Origin: Clostridia bacterium
GTDB taxonomy: Bacteria > Bacillota > Clostridia > Christensenellales > Aristaeellaceae
Length of the DNA: 64,000 nucleotides
NCBI GenBank assembly: GCA_017550745.1
Contig: JAFZOG010000031.1
Coordinates: 1 to 64,000, forward strand
Reading direction: 5' to 3'
Below the pieces are notes generated by a model. It ran no database searches, was not told where the DNA came from, and worked only from the letters and a program-made list of their open reading frames with translations. The position numbers and the translations under genes are program-made. Shown here one piece after another: positions 8,572 to 17,716 of the stretch (the stretch's first letter is position 1; every line of letters begins with the position of its first letter).

Positions 8572-9132
8572 ATGACAAACGAAACCCTGAGCCTGATCTC
8601 TTCCCGCCGCAGCCACCGCGCCTACACGCAGACGCCCCTGACCCAGGAGCAGATCGACGCCCTGCTCAAAGCCGCCGTGGAATCTCCTTCCGCGGTGAAC
8701 CGCCAGCCCTGGCATTTTACCCTGGTGCGCAATCAGGAATTGCTGGACGAGCTCAACACAGCCGTGCGGGAGCAGATGATGAAGCGCAATTCCGACAAGC
8801 GCTCCCCCCGCTTCGCCGACAAGGACTTCCACGTGTTCTACCACGCCCCCGCCGTGATCTTTATTTCCGGCATGCCCGATAACCTTTACACCCCCATCGA
8901 CGGCGGCATCGCGGTGGAAAACATCGCTCTGGCGGCGGAAAGCATGGGCCTGGGCAGCGTGATCCTGGGCATGCCGCGGGAAGCGTTCCTGACCGAAAAA
9001 GCCGATGCATTCCGTAAAGCTCTGTGCTTTCCGGAGGGCTGGGACTTTGTGATCGCCATTGCCGTGGGCACGCCCGCCGACACCAAGCCCGCCCATGACG
9101 TAAAAGAAAACCGGATCTCCTTCGTAGACTGA
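8572..9132 (+). CDS. Nitroreductase-family FMN oxidoreductase
   Basis: Flavin-dependent NAD(P)H oxidoreductase of the nitroreductase fold, 186 aa. The N-terminal SRRSHRAYTQTPLTQEQIDALLKAA and SPSAVNRQPWHF segments bind the FMN phosphate and form the dimer. The C-terminal half carries AVENIALAAESMGLGS, typical of the family. I place the start at ATG 8572: GGAGG lies 9 bases upstream of it but abuts the earlier ATG at 8563. It is a single gene, divergent from tadA. The physiological substrate cannot be read from sequence. Confidence 0.9.
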   Translation: MTNETLSLISSRRSHRAYTQTPLTQEQIDALLKAAVESPSAVNRQPWHFTLVRNQELLDELNTAVREQMMKRNSDKRSPRFADKDFHVFYHAPAVIFISGMPDNLYTPIDGGIAVENIALAAESMGLGSVILGMPREAFLTEKADAFRKALCFPEGWDFVIAIAVGTPADTKPAHDVKENRISFVD

Positions 9133-9357
9133 TATTGCATAAAGCGCAGGGCATGAAAAGCGCAATACGCTCCTCACTCCCCAAAAGCTCGTCTGTCCCG
9201 CCGCAGCGCCGCGCCTTTTCAGCGGCCAAACGACGGGACAGTGAATGCAGGAAATCTCCCACTACCATTCTATGCGGAAACGGAAAAAACATGACTGACG
9301 CCGGCGCGAACGCGTCCTGCGCCCGAGACTCCGATAATTAAGGAAAGACAAACGGTC

Positions 9358-10149
9358 ATGGCTGAAATCATCACGCCTGTTTTGCCAAAGACAGGCGGCA
9401 ACGAAAACAAAACGTTTGTGAAAATCATCGCAGTGGTTTCCATGCTCGTCGATCACATCGGCGTAGTGTTTTTCCCCAACGTATCCGAAATGCGCCTGCT
9501 GGGCCGCATCGCGTTTCCGCTGTTCGCGTGGGGCGTGGTCACAGGCGCGGAGTACACCCGGAATATCTGGAAATACGCCCTGCGCATCCTGATCGTGGGC
9601 GTCATCTCCCAGCCCTGCTATATGTTTGCCTTGAACCACAAGGCATATGAGCTGAACGTATTCGCCACGCTGCTGCTGGGCCTGCTGGGGATCGCAGGGA
9701 TCCGGGAAAACCGCTTCGGCAGCCGGTTCTGGGGGCCTGCGCTGGCAATCCTCGCCTCCTGCGCGGTGAAAGTGGACTACGGGTATCAGGGCGTGCTGCT
9801 CATCCTGCTGCTGTACGGATCCAGAAAATCCCCGGGATCCATCGCCTCCATGATGATCGCGTACTGCCTGTACTGGGGCTTCGGCACGACCCCCCTCCAG
9901 CAGGTGTTCGGCCTGCCGGTGATCAGGCAGGTGTCTTTCCTGCCCCAGGGGACAAAGCTGTTTAACCACATCGCGCAGATTCAGTTCTGGTCCATTCTGG
10001 CGCTGCCCGTTATCCTCCTGCCGATGCGCTCCCGGAAGGAAGGGCTTCATCTGCCCACCTGGCTGGGATACACCTTCTATCCCGCCCATCTGCTCATCAT
10101 CGCCGTCATCCGGCACTGGCGCGAGATCACGGCGTTTTTCAGTCGATAG
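9358..10149 (+). CDS. TraX-family membrane protein (putative acyltransferase)
   Basis: Polytopic membrane protein of the TraX family, 263 aa with about seven or eight hydrophobic segments. The N-terminal signature KIIAVVSMLVDHIGVVFFP and the following GRIAFPLFAWGVVTGAEYTR are characteristic. The plasmid prototype acetylates F-pilin; chromosomal Firmicutes members are unassigned, and there is no pilus locus here. ATG 9358 has AAGGAAAG upstream. The last 11 bases overlap the convergent gene at 10139. The preceding 225 bp (9133-9357) show no gene or clear promoter. Confidence 0.88.
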   Translation: MAEIITPVLPKTGGNENKTFVKIIAVVSMLVDHIGVVFFPNVSEMRLLGRIAFPLFAWGVVTGAEYTRNIWKYALRILIVGVISQPCYMFALNHKAYELNVFATLLLGLLGIAGIRENRFGSRFWGPALAILASCAVKVDYGYQGVLLILLLYGSRKSPGSIASMMIAYCLYWGFGTTPLQQVFGLPVIRQVSFLPQGTKLFNHIAQIQFWSILALPVILLPMRSRKEGLHLPTWLGYTFYPAHLLIIAVIRHWREITAFFSR

Positions 10150-10453
10150 GCGCGGACCGGAACGCGCCCGCCTGCCTTAAGGCATTGCGGTGGCGGCTGA
10201 TCACCTCATCCAGTTCCTGATGCCGGGTCGGCGCGGCAATGCGCATATTCGGCAGCCGCATCCTGCCTGCGGGATAATTCCCCCGCCCCTCCGGACGCTG
10301 AACGGATGGGCGGGGTTTTTCTTCTTCCGCCTGCCCGCTCCCCGCGGGCTGGTAGTCCAACTGCCTGGAGCGCCAGGCCAGCCACTGATCCTGCTGCTCC
10401 TGATAGCTCATCGCCGAAAAGGGCGATCTGGTTTCCGCTTTCTCCTGGTTCAT
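10139..10453 (-). CDS. Small hydrophilic protein of unknown function
   Basis: 104 aa, not recognised. It is rich in Gln, Arg and Glu, with a Pro/Arg-rich middle and a C-terminal amphipathic stretch (HQELDEVISRHRNALRQAG). There is no signal peptide or membrane segment. The strong GGAGGG ribosome site before ATG 10453 is the main reason to call it. It converges on the TraX gene with an 11-bp overlap, so the two stop codons lie inside each other's frames. It might be cell-division or wall associated, given the PBP gene next to it on the same strand, but this is only positional. Confidence 0.55.
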   Translation of the reverse strand: MNQEKAETRSPFSAMSYQEQQDQWLAWRSRQLDYQPAGSGQAEEEKPRPSVQRPEGRGNYPAGRMRLPNMRIAAPTRHQELDEVISRHRNALRQAGAFRSAPID

Positions 10454-10514
10454 GCTGATCCCTCCTTCTCCCTCATTACGGTTTCATGGTATGCGAAGAA
10501 AAGACCCTGCGTGA

Positions 10515-10558
10515 CGAAAAGGAAGCCCGGCTCTCAGCCGGAAAAACGGTGGGCTTCC
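10515..10558 (-). terminator. Terminator of the class A PBP gene
   Basis: Stem GGAAGCCC/GGGCTTCC (10521-10528 and 10551-10558) with an inner CCGGCT/AGCCGG hairpin, then TTTTCG on the minus strand. It starts directly after the stop codon. Confidence 0.7.
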
Positions 10559-13063
10559 TCATTCTCCCGACTGCCAGAACAGCGACAGCGCGTCGGAGGC
10601 GTCTTCCTTTGGGATCTGGCTGCCGAAAAGCAGGCCGGAGATGTCCTCCCACAGCCGGGAGGAAGCGGACGGCGCTTTGGCCTGGGCGATCTGCACCGCC
10701 TGTTTGCCTTCCAGCAGAATGCCGTTGTTCAGCAACTCCGCGTTGATGGGAATGATGCGGTAGGTGTACACCACGCCCACCTGGGCTTTTTTGTCTGTAA
10801 AATACAGCGTTTCCCCCGCCTTGCCGTTCAGCTCGTCCAGGATGAAGCATTCCCCCGCCGCGTCCCGCTGGATGCGGTACAGCCCCGCGTCGGACGCCGT
10901 GATGACCAGCACCGGATTGCCCTGGCTGTTGTGGGTCACGTAAAACGATGAGGGAGAACGCGGAGCGCTCCACACATTGGAGGATTTCGTGGGCCTGTTG
11001 GAGGCCAGAAAAACCTCCGATACGCTGTACTGCTTGGGCGTCATATTGGTTGCCAGCATGGGCTCCCCCGCCCATTCGATGGATTTCAGGTCGATGTTCA
11101 GCCACACGATGCCGTCCGCCTTGCGAAAGGCGGGCTTTTCTTTTCCGCTGTAATAGCTCTTGAAAAACCGGGTCGCCATGGCCGCGGTATAATCGCCGCC
11201 GGAAACCCAGCCCTGCAGCTTATGGTCGTTGTCCGGGTTGTCAAAGCCCATCCAGAAGGCGGTAGAAATGTCGCTGTTGTAGGCCGCCATCCAGATGTCC
11301 CGGTTCCCGCCGGAAGTCATGTTCACAGTGCCGGTCTTGCCCGCCACAGGCGTTCCAGCGCCGCTGAGCTTCGCCCCTGTGCCGGAGGAGGTGACGGTCT
11401 GCAAAAGGCTGGTCATAAGGTAAGCCGTCTGCTCGGACAGCACCTTCCTGCCTTGGGTTTCGTGCTGATAGAGGATGTTTCCGCCGGCGTCCTCGATGCG
11501 CTCGATAAAGTAAGGGGCATAGAACGTGCCGCCGTTGGCGAAGGGCGCGTAGGCCGCCGCCAGCTGCACCGGGGAAACGCCGTAGGTCATGGCTCCCAGG
11601 GCCAGCGACAGGTTCCAGTCCCGGTCGTCCAGCTGGATGCCGGTTTTCTGCAGATAATCCCTTGCCGCCGCTACGCCGATCCTGTTCAGCAGCGAAACCG
11701 CCGCCACGTTCAGGCTGTTTTTCAGCGCCGTGCGGATGGTCACATTGCCGTAGTACAGGCTGCCGCTGTTGCGGGGAGAATAATTGCCGAACTTCTGCGG
11801 CGTGTCATTGAGCACGCTGGCGGTCATGTACCCGTAGCTTTCAATGGCAGGGGCGTAAACAGCCAGGGGCTTTAAGGAAGAACCCGGCTGCCGCCGCATC
11901 TGCGTGGCCCGGTTCAGCCCCCGCTGCACGGTGTATTCCCGCCCGCCCTCGATGGCCCGCACCGCGCCGGAACGCACGTCCACGGAAGCCATGGCAGCCT
12001 GGGGCCGCTCCCCGTCGGAAGCGTTGGCGGGAAAGCTCGCTTCCGGCTCAAAGTGCCCGTCGATGATGTCCTGCTGCTCCCGGTCAAAGGCGGTGTAAAT
12101 GTGGTATCCGCCGCCCAGCAGGTTTTCCGCCTGCATGGACAGCAGGCTTTCCGCCTCATCCAGCACCGCGTCCACATACCAGCCGTACTGCGCCGTTTTC
12201 GGCGCCTGTCCGATGGGCGTCACGTCCTGGGCCAGGGCGGCCCGGCAGGCTTCTTCGGAAAGCAGGCCGTTTTCCTGCATGGTGCGCAGGATATATTCGC
12301 TTCGGCGGCGGTTGGCTTCCGGATGCAGGTGCGGCGCGTAGGAGGAGGGCGCTTTGATGGCCGCCGCCAGGCTGGCTCCCTGGGCGACGGTAAGCTCCGA
12401 GGCGCTCACCCCAAAATATGCCTGGGCTGCGGCCTCGATGCCGTAAGCGCCCCGGCCGAAGTAAATGTAGTTGAGGTACATTTCCAGGATCTGGTCTTTG
12501 CTGGCCTGGGCTTCCAATTGCAGGGCCAGCCACATTTCCTCCAGCTTCCGAGCAATGGTTTTCCGGGCGCTGAGATGGCTCAGTTTCACCAGCTGCTGGG
12601 TAATGGTGCTGGCCCCTTCGGCATAGTCTCCGGAACGGAAATTCGTGCGCAGCGCCCCGAAAATGCGGATGAGGTCGATGCCGTTATGCTGGTAAAAGCG
12701 TAAATCCTCCGCCGCCAGGAAAGCGTTCTGCACGTCCTTGGGCACCGATGACAGGGGAATGCTCACCCTGTCCTGGGCAGACTGGATCTTGGCGACGAAC
12801 TCCCCGTTCCGGTCGTAAATGGCCCCGGTCTGGGGAATTTCCGTCATTTTCCGGATATCCAGCGTCTGCCAGGAAGATACGTCAAACACAAAATAAAACG
12901 CCGTCCCTCCGCCCAACAGCAGCAAAAGAAAGGAAAGCAGCGCGGCCCGCTTCCATCCCCGGCGGCGCGCGCCGTCCAGTTTTTTCAAATCCCGCAGGCT
13001 TTCCCGCTGCTCCTTTTGTTCCATCCGCCGTACGCTTCTTCCCCATCTGCCCTTGCGCACCAA
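10559..13063 (-). CDS. Bifunctional class A penicillin-binding protein (PBP1a family)
   Basis: Polymerises and cross-links peptidoglycan outside the membrane. 834 aa with a short basic cytoplasmic tail, a single membrane helix at about 39-60, a GT51 transglycosylase domain with catalytic E119 in EDLRFYQHNGID, and a transpeptidase domain with nucleophile S395 in GSSLKP and a later KTGT box (AGKTGTVNMT). The C-terminal 200 residues resemble fibronectin-like or PASTA-type extensions but are not clearly assigned. The start is TTG 13063 (or GTG 13060) with GGGAGG six bases upstream. It is divergent from the ABC exporter operon across about 200 bp. Confidence 0.95.
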   Translation of the reverse strand: MVRKGRWGRSVRRMEQKEQRESLRDLKKLDGARRRGWKRAALLSFLLLLLGGGTAFYFVFDVSSWQTLDIRKMTEIPQTGAIYDRNGEFVAKIQSAQDRVSIPLSSVPKDVQNAFLAAEDLRFYQHNGIDLIRIFGALRTNFRSGDYAEGASTITQQLVKLSHLSARKTIARKLEEMWLALQLEAQASKDQILEMYLNYIYFGRGAYGIEAAAQAYFGVSASELTVAQGASLAAAIKAPSSYAPHLHPEANRRRSEYILRTMQENGLLSEEACRAALAQDVTPIGQAPKTAQYGWYVDAVLDEAESLLSMQAENLLGGGYHIYTAFDREQQDIIDGHFEPEASFPANASDGERPQAAMASVDVRSGAVRAIEGGREYTVQRGLNRATQMRRQPGSSLKPLAVYAPAIESYGYMTASVLNDTPQKFGNYSPRNSGSLYYGNVTIRTALKNSLNVAAVSLLNRIGVAAARDYLQKTGIQLDDRDWNLSLALGAMTYGVSPVQLAAAYAPFANGGTFYAPYFIERIEDAGGNILYQHETQGRKVLSEQTAYLMTSLLQTVTSSGTGAKLSGAGTPVAGKTGTVNMTSGGNRDIWMAAYNSDISTAFWMGFDNPDNDHKLQGWVSGGDYTAAMATRFFKSYYSGKEKPAFRKADGIVWLNIDLKSIEWAGEPMLATNMTPKQYSVSEVFLASNRPTKSSNVWSAPRSPSSFYVTHNSQGNPVLVITASDAGLYRIQRDAAGECFILDELNGKAGETLYFTDKKAQVGVVYTYRIIPINAELLNNGILLEGKQAVQIAQAKAPSASSRLWEDISGLLFGSQIPKEDASDALSLFWQSGE

Positions 13064-13195
13064 GCAGCGCCTCCCTTTGCGTCTCTTCTTTCGTGCATTT
13101 TGCCCAGGGAAAGGCCGGCTTTAGCCTGTTATCATTTTCCAGCGGTCAATACTTGTCAATTCAGCCGCAAAACTGTATCTTTCAGTCAAAGTCCC

Positions 13196-13224
13196 TTGCG
13201 GATTCGACCCGGTGCTGGTATGAT
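13196..13224 (+). promoter_or_regulatory. Promoter of the ABC exporter operon
   Basis: TTGCGG, 17-bp spacer, TATGAT. Transcription would begin about 30 bases before ATG 13261. Confidence 0.6.
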
Positions 13225-13260
13225 ATGCACAAATCCGGGAAATGGGGAGGTTTATCCATC

Positions 13261-13998
13261 ATGATTGATTTGCGGAATATCACCAAAACCTATGCCAAGA
13301 ACAATAAGAAGGCCGTGGACGACCTGACGCTGCACGTAAACGGCGGCGAGCTGTTCGGTTTCATCGGCCCCAACGGCGCGGGCAAAACCACCACCATCAA
13401 AATGATGACCGGCATCCTCAAGCCTGACGCGGGCGAAATCACCATGGCAGGCCACCGGCTGGACACCGAGCGCCTGGAAGCCCAGCGCCTCATCGGCTTC
13501 GTGCCGGACGGCAACGACCTGTATGACCGGCTCAGCGGCCTGGAATACCTGAACTTCATGGCGGATGTCTACCAGGTCGGCGCGGCCCAGCGCAAGGCGC
13601 ACATCGAAAAGTATCTGGACATCTTCTCCCTGGGGGACGCCATCAACAACCAGGTGCGCTCTTATTCCAAGGGCATGAAGCAGAAGCTGGTGGTCATCGG
13701 CGCCCTGATCCACAATCCCCCGGTATGGATCCTGGACGAACCCCTGGGCGGCCTGGATCCCCGGGCGGCGCACCTGCTGAAGGAAGAAATGATCCGCCAC
13801 TGCCAGGCGGGCAACACCGTCTTTTTCTCCACCCACGTGCTGGAGGTGGCTGAAAAGCTGTGCACCCGCATCGGCGTCATCGCCCACGGCAGCCTGGCAG
13901 CCCAGGGCACGCTGGAAGAGCTGCGCTCCGGCGAAGTGGGCGCGAGCCTGGAAGAACTGTTCCTGGAACTGACCGACGATGGAGGCGAAACCGCATGA
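13261..13998 (+). CDS. ABC transporter ATP-binding protein
   Basis: ATPase of an ABC-2-type exporter, 245 aa. Walker A is GPNGAGKTTT (about 38-47), the signature is YSKGMKQKL, Walker B is WILDEPLGGLDPR, and the H-loop is FFSTHVLEV. ATG 13261 sits 10 bases after GGGGAGG; the frame is open much further upstream but runs over the promoter. It overlaps the permease gene by 4 bp (ATGA), so translation is coupled. The substrate is unknown. The closest context is a PBP gene on the other strand. Confidence 0.94.
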   Translation: MIDLRNITKTYAKNNKKAVDDLTLHVNGGELFGFIGPNGAGKTTTIKMMTGILKPDAGEITMAGHRLDTERLEAQRLIGFVPDGNDLYDRLSGLEYLNFMADVYQVGAAQRKAHIEKYLDIFSLGDAINNQVRSYSKGMKQKLVVIGALIHNPPVWILDEPLGGLDPRAAHLLKEEMIRHCQAGNTVFFSTHVLEVAEKLCTRIGVIAHGSLAAQGTLEELRSGEVGASLEELFLELTDDGGETA

Positions 13999-15668
13999 CT
14001 GGCTTTTTCCCGCTGCTGCGCCTGCAGCTGCTGTCCCGCTACGCGGACTTGAAGCCCCGGAACCTGAAAGCCGAGTTTAAAAACAACCGGGGCCGTTCCG
14101 TGGGAAGGCTCATCGGCGTGATCGTGCTGATTGCCTATCTGGGCGTGTTTCTGTACTTCATGGAAAAAACCATGCTGGACGCGCTGACCCAGATGGGCAT
14201 GCCCGATATGCTGCTCTCCATGGCGGTCACCCTGTCCATGATGGGCACCCTGGTCATGAGCTTTTTCTTTATCATGAGCTCCCTGTACTTTGGCCGTGAC
14301 GCGGCGTTCATCGCGGCCCTGCCGGTGCGCTCCCGCACGGTGCTGGCGGCGAAGCTGTGCCAGGTGTGGATCAGCGAGGCAGGCATCAGCCTGATTATCA
14401 TCATGCCCGCCGCCATCCTGTACGGCATCCGGATGGGAGTAGAGCCGCTGTTCTACCTGCGCGCCCTGCTGGTGGCCCTGGCCGCGCCGGTGCTGCCCCT
14501 GGTGATCGTGGCGTTTGTGTCCACCCTGCTCATCCGCTTGTCCTCCCTCTGGAAGCACCGGGACGCCATCGCCACGGTGAGCGGCATCGTGTTCCTGGCC
14601 CTGTATATGTACGCCGCTTTCAATATGGGCGCCATTACCGGCGGCGAGAGCCAGGAAACCACTGACATGGTGATGAAATTCATGCAGAGCAACTACGCCC
14701 GGGTGGATGCCATGACCCGCGTGTTCCCGCCCGCCGGGTGGGGAGCGAAGGGTATCCTGGGCGACTGGGGGATGCTGCTGCTGTTCCTTGCGGCGAGCGC
14801 CGCGGCCATGGCGCTGGCGGTGTGGATCATCGGGTTCTGGTATCGCAGCCTGTCCATGCTCCAAAGCGAAACGCCCACAACCAGCAAAAAGAAGGGCGGC
14901 ACCAAAAATGCCTCCTTCTCCGGCGGCTCGGCGTTCAGGGCCCTATGCCTGCGGGAAATCAGGCAGCTTGTGCGCGTGCCCTCCTACGCCACCAACAGCT
15001 TCCCCACAGCCTTCATGCCCGCCTTCATGGTGGTGATGATGTACTTTGTGTTTATACGCTCCATGAACAGCGAAGGCGGCAGCATGACTGAACTGCTGGC
15101 TAACATCAATACGGACTGGCTTCTGCCCATCCTGACCGCTGTGATGGCGTATATGGCGGGCCTGAATCCCGCGCTGTCCACCGCCGTGTCCCGGGAAGGC
15201 AAGGGCCATGACTTCATGAACGCCCTGCCCGTGAGCCCGAAAACCATCATCCTGTCCAAGTTGGCGGTGGGGTATGCCCTGAGCGTAATTGGCGTGCTGG
15301 TGGCGGCCGCCGCCATCGCCGTGCTGGTTCCCGCCGTAGCCGTTCATGCGGCGCTGGCCTTTGTGCTGTGCGCGCTGTATACCTACATTACCGCCTGCAT
15401 GTGCCTGGCGCGGGATATCAAGCATCCCAAGCTGGACTGGGTGACGGAACAGGAAGCCGTCAAGCAGAACTTCGGCGCTGCCATCGGCATGTTCATGGGC
15501 TGGGCCATCCTGATCGCCCTGGGCGGGCTGACCTACCTGCTGGTATTTGTCTGGAACATCAGCATGATCCCCTATTTCTGCATCATGGCCGCCCTGCTCA
15601 CCGGCTGCGCCGTGTTCTTCCATTGGCGGCTGATGAAAACGGCGGAGAAGTATTACTGCCAGGGCTAA
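13995..15668 (+). CDS. ABC transporter permease
   Basis: Membrane partner of the preceding ATPase, 557 aa. About twelve hydrophobic segments fall in two halves of six, separated by a basic cytoplasmic loop at about 290-320. It looks like the large ABC-2 exporter permeases of Firmicutes whose cargo is mostly unassigned. The start ATG lies inside the ATGA overlap. The gene ends two bases before a MITE, and the transcript probably reads through it to the terminator at 15972. Confidence 0.88.
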   Translation: MTGFFPLLRLQLLSRYADLKPRNLKAEFKNNRGRSVGRLIGVIVLIAYLGVFLYFMEKTMLDALTQMGMPDMLLSMAVTLSMMGTLVMSFFFIMSSLYFGRDAAFIAALPVRSRTVLAAKLCQVWISEAGISLIIIMPAAILYGIRMGVEPLFYLRALLVALAAPVLPLVIVAFVSTLLIRLSSLWKHRDAIATVSGIVFLALYMYAAFNMGAITGGESQETTDMVMKFMQSNYARVDAMTRVFPPAGWGAKGILGDWGMLLLFLAASAAAMALAVWIIGFWYRSLSMLQSETPTTSKKKGGTKNASFSGGSAFRALCLREIRQLVRVPSYATNSFPTAFMPAFMVVMMYFVFIRSMNSEGGSMTELLANINTDWLLPILTAVMAYMAGLNPALSTAVSREGKGHDFMNALPVSPKTIILSKLAVGYALSVIGVLVAAAAIAVLVPAVAVHAALAFVLCALYTYITACMCLARDIKHPKLDWVTEQEAVKQNFGAAIGMFMGWAILIALGGLTYLLVFVWNISMIPYFCIMAALLTGCAVFFHWRLMKTAEKYYCQG

Positions 15669-15670
15669 AC

Positions 15671-15966
15671 TTATAGTAAACGAAATAATAAGTTGCATTT
15701 TGTCTCAAGAAACAATGAAGAATCCAAACTGCACTGTCATCCTGACCGTAGCGATGTCATCCTGAGCGGAGCGCAGCGGAGTCGAAGGATCTGGCGGAGC
15801 GGAAGGATCTAAATGATGGCTTTCATTTGCTTGGTTGAATATGTTACGATTAGATCCTTCGACTTCGCCTCACCTCTGGCTCGGCTTCGCTCAGGATGAC
15901 AATGTAGCTTGACTTCATCAATGCTTTTTCAATGCATAGTAAAATTATTTTTGTCGTTTACTATAA
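15671..15966. mobile_element. MITE with 21-22-bp terminal inverted repeats
   Basis: The left end is TTATAGTAAACGA plus A/T-rich sequence. The right end (15945-15966) is its inverted repeat, identical for the outer 13 bp. No ORF. Inside, a large inverted module (about 15755-15815 and 15852-15901) carries the GATCCTTCG and CAGGATGACA motifs also found inside the element at 22281. It sits in the 397-bp gap between the permease gene and aroQ. Confidence 0.75.
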
Positions 15967-15971
15967 AAAGC

Positions 15972-16016
15972 ACAAACAGCGCGGGAATTGATCCTCCCGT
16001 GCTGTTTGTCTGTTTT
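15972..16016. terminator. Bidirectional terminator between convergent operons
   Basis: 15-bp stem (ACAAACAGCGCGGGA with one G-U pair) followed by CTGTTTT on the plus strand and CTTTTTATA on the minus strand. It would end both the exporter operon and the aro operon. Confidence 0.8.
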
Positions 16017-16065
16017 AAAAAAATTTAGAAAAATAATAAGGAACTGTCCGTAAACGCAAAGCGCG

Positions 16066-16497
16066 TTACCTTTCCCGCGCCGCGTGCCATGCCAGGGCTT
16101 TTCCGTAACCCTCAAAGCCCAGCCCGATAAAATGCGCCTGGCAGGCCATGCCCGGATAACTGATCCGGCGGAAGGCTTCCCGCTGATTGATATCGGTCAG
16201 GTGCACTTCCGCGGCGGGAATACTGACCGCCTTCAGCGCGTCCAGGATGGCCACAGAGGTATGGGTGTAGGCGGCGGGATTGATGACGATGCCGTCCGTG
16301 TTTCCATAGGCGGCCTGGATCCTGTCCACCAGCGCCCCCTCATGGTTGCTTTGGAAGATTTCCACTTCGACCTTTAGTTCCTTCGCCTTTTCGTTGATAT
16401 ACGCCACCAGATCCTCATAGGTCTGCGTTCCGTAGAGATGCTTCTCCCGGATGCCCAGCATATTCAGGTTCGGCCCGTTCAGCACCAGCAGCTTCAT
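16066..16497 (-). CDS. aroQ: Type II 3-dehydroquinate dehydratase
   Basis: Third step of the shikimate pathway (3-dehydroquinate to 3-dehydroshikimate). 143 aa from ATG 16497, the usual size. It shows LVLNGPNLNMLGIREKHLYG (catalytic Arg and Tyr in the lid), NPAAYTHTSVAILDAL and EVHLTDINQREAFR with the catalytic His. It is the last gene of the aro operon. Its first 83 bases lie inside the aroE-aroK reading frame in another phase, so its start is deeply overlapped. The operon terminator is at 15972. Confidence 0.95.
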   Translation of the reverse strand: MKLLVLNGPNLNMLGIREKHLYGTQTYEDLVAYINEKAKELKVEVEIFQSNHEGALVDRIQAAYGNTDGIVINPAAYTHTSVAILDALKAVSIPAAEVHLTDINQREAFRRISYPGMACQAHFIGLGFEGYGKALAWHAARER

Positions 16498-17716
16498 AAA
16501 ATCCCTCCACAACGCTTTGGGCGGTCAGGCCCTTATCCTCCTGACTGTCCGTACAATAGTCCGCGCAGGCCCGGTACAGGGGCAGGCGCGTCCGTTCCAT
16601 TTCCTTGAGCTTCTCCAGGCTCGCCGAAAGCGGGCGGCCCTGGGTCGCCAATTGTTCGACGGGCCGCCGCAGCCAGCAGAGAACGCCGTTCTGCCGCAGC
16701 GCGCGCACGTTTTCGGGCCGCAGGACGGCCCCGCCGCCGGTCGCGATCACCAGGCCGCTTTCTTTGCCAAACTCCCGGACGATTTCGCTTTCAATCGCGC
16801 GGAAGCCCGCTTCTCCCCGCTCTTCAAAAATCCTGGGAATCGGGCCGTGGCGCTTTACGATTTCCGCGTCCAAATCCACAAACGTCCTCTTCAGCTTTTC
16901 CGCGGCCAGCCTGCCCTGGGTGGATTTGCCGCAGCCCGGCATCCCCACCAGCACCAGGTTCAGGCATTCCCGCCGCACGGATCGGTACGCTTCCCCCACT
17001 GTTTCTTCCGGAATATCCGTGTCCAGAAACAGCTTCGCCGCGTGCCAGGCCTGGGCCACCAGCATCCACAGCCCGTCGATGCAGGGAATGCCCGCCGCCT
17101 CCGCGTCCAGCAGCAGCTTTGTTTTCGCCGGATTGTAGATCACGTCCGCCACGCCCTGCGCACGGGGAAAGCGCGCCAGGTCGATGGGTGAAACCAGATT
17201 GTTGGGATACATCCCCACCGGCGTGGCGTTGATGATCACTTCCGCGTCGGCGTGGCGTTGGTACAGATCCGCATACGTGACGGGCCCTTGCCGGGACACC
17301 ACCGCCGTTTCCCTGGCATGGCGCGCGCGGCAGGCAGCCTGGGCGGTCAGGGAAGTGCCGCCGCTGCCCAGGATGACCACCTTCCGGTCCGTCAGCCCGA
17401 TGCCCGCCCGGTCCAGCATGGACAGCATCCCCATAAGGTCCGTGTTGTAGGCGCAGATCCTCCCGCCCCGGTTCACCAGCGTATTGGCGCTGCCGATGGC
17501 CTGCACCGACGGGGACAGCTCGTCACAGAAGGGCAGCACAGCCTGCTTGTAGGGGATGGTCACGTTCAGCCCCCTGAACCGCTTCCCCCGGAGCAGCGCT
17601 TCCACCTCCTCAAGCGCCATGGGATAAAGCCGGTAATCATATTCCCCGAAAAACCGGTGGATGCGCGGGGAATAGCTGTGGCCCAGCTTTTCCCCGATCA
17701 AGCCGTATTCTGTCAT
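16415..17716 (-). CDS. aroE-aroK: Shikimate dehydrogenase-shikimate kinase fusion
   Basis: Catalyses two consecutive steps: reduction of dehydroshikimate and phosphorylation of shikimate. 433 aa. AroE occupies about 1-250 with NVTIPYK (K57), NTD (D93) and the GSGGTS nucleotide loop at 117-122. AroK follows from about 252 with Walker A GMPGCGKS (258-265), FVDLDAEI, FRAIE, the shikimate-binding ATGGGAV motif and RTRLPLYRACAD. About 20 extra C-terminal residues are encoded over the start of aroQ. The start overlaps the pheA stop by 4 bp. This fused order is uncommon; in plants AroE is fused to AroD instead. A second kinase-like gene lies at 26345. Confidence 0.95.
   Translation of the reverse strand: MTEYGLIGEKLGHSYSPRIHRFFGEYDYRLYPMALEEVEALLRGKRFRGLNVTIPYKQAVLPFCDELSPSVQAIGSANTLVNRGGRICAYNTDLMGMLSMLDRAGIGLTDRKVVILGSGGTSLTAQAACRARHARETAVVSRQGPVTYADLYQRHADAEVIINATPVGMYPNNLVSPIDLARFPRAQGVADVIYNPAKTKLLLDAEAAGIPCIDGLWMLVAQAWHAAKLFLDTDIPEETVGEAYRSVRRECLNLVLVGMPGCGKSTQGRLAAEKLKRTFVDLDAEIVKRHGPIPRIFEERGEAGFRAIESEIVREFGKESGLVIATGGGAVLRPENVRALRQNGVLCWLRRPVEQLATQGRPLSASLEKLKEMERTRLPLYRACADYCTDSQEDKGLTAQSVVEGFYEAAGAERAEPEYAGHPGEASLRNADL

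Noticed and set aside
13662..14864. 400-codon minus-strand frame across the ABC exporter genes
   Set aside because: Antisense of two genes with clear motifs; the product is His/Gln-rich and spans both.
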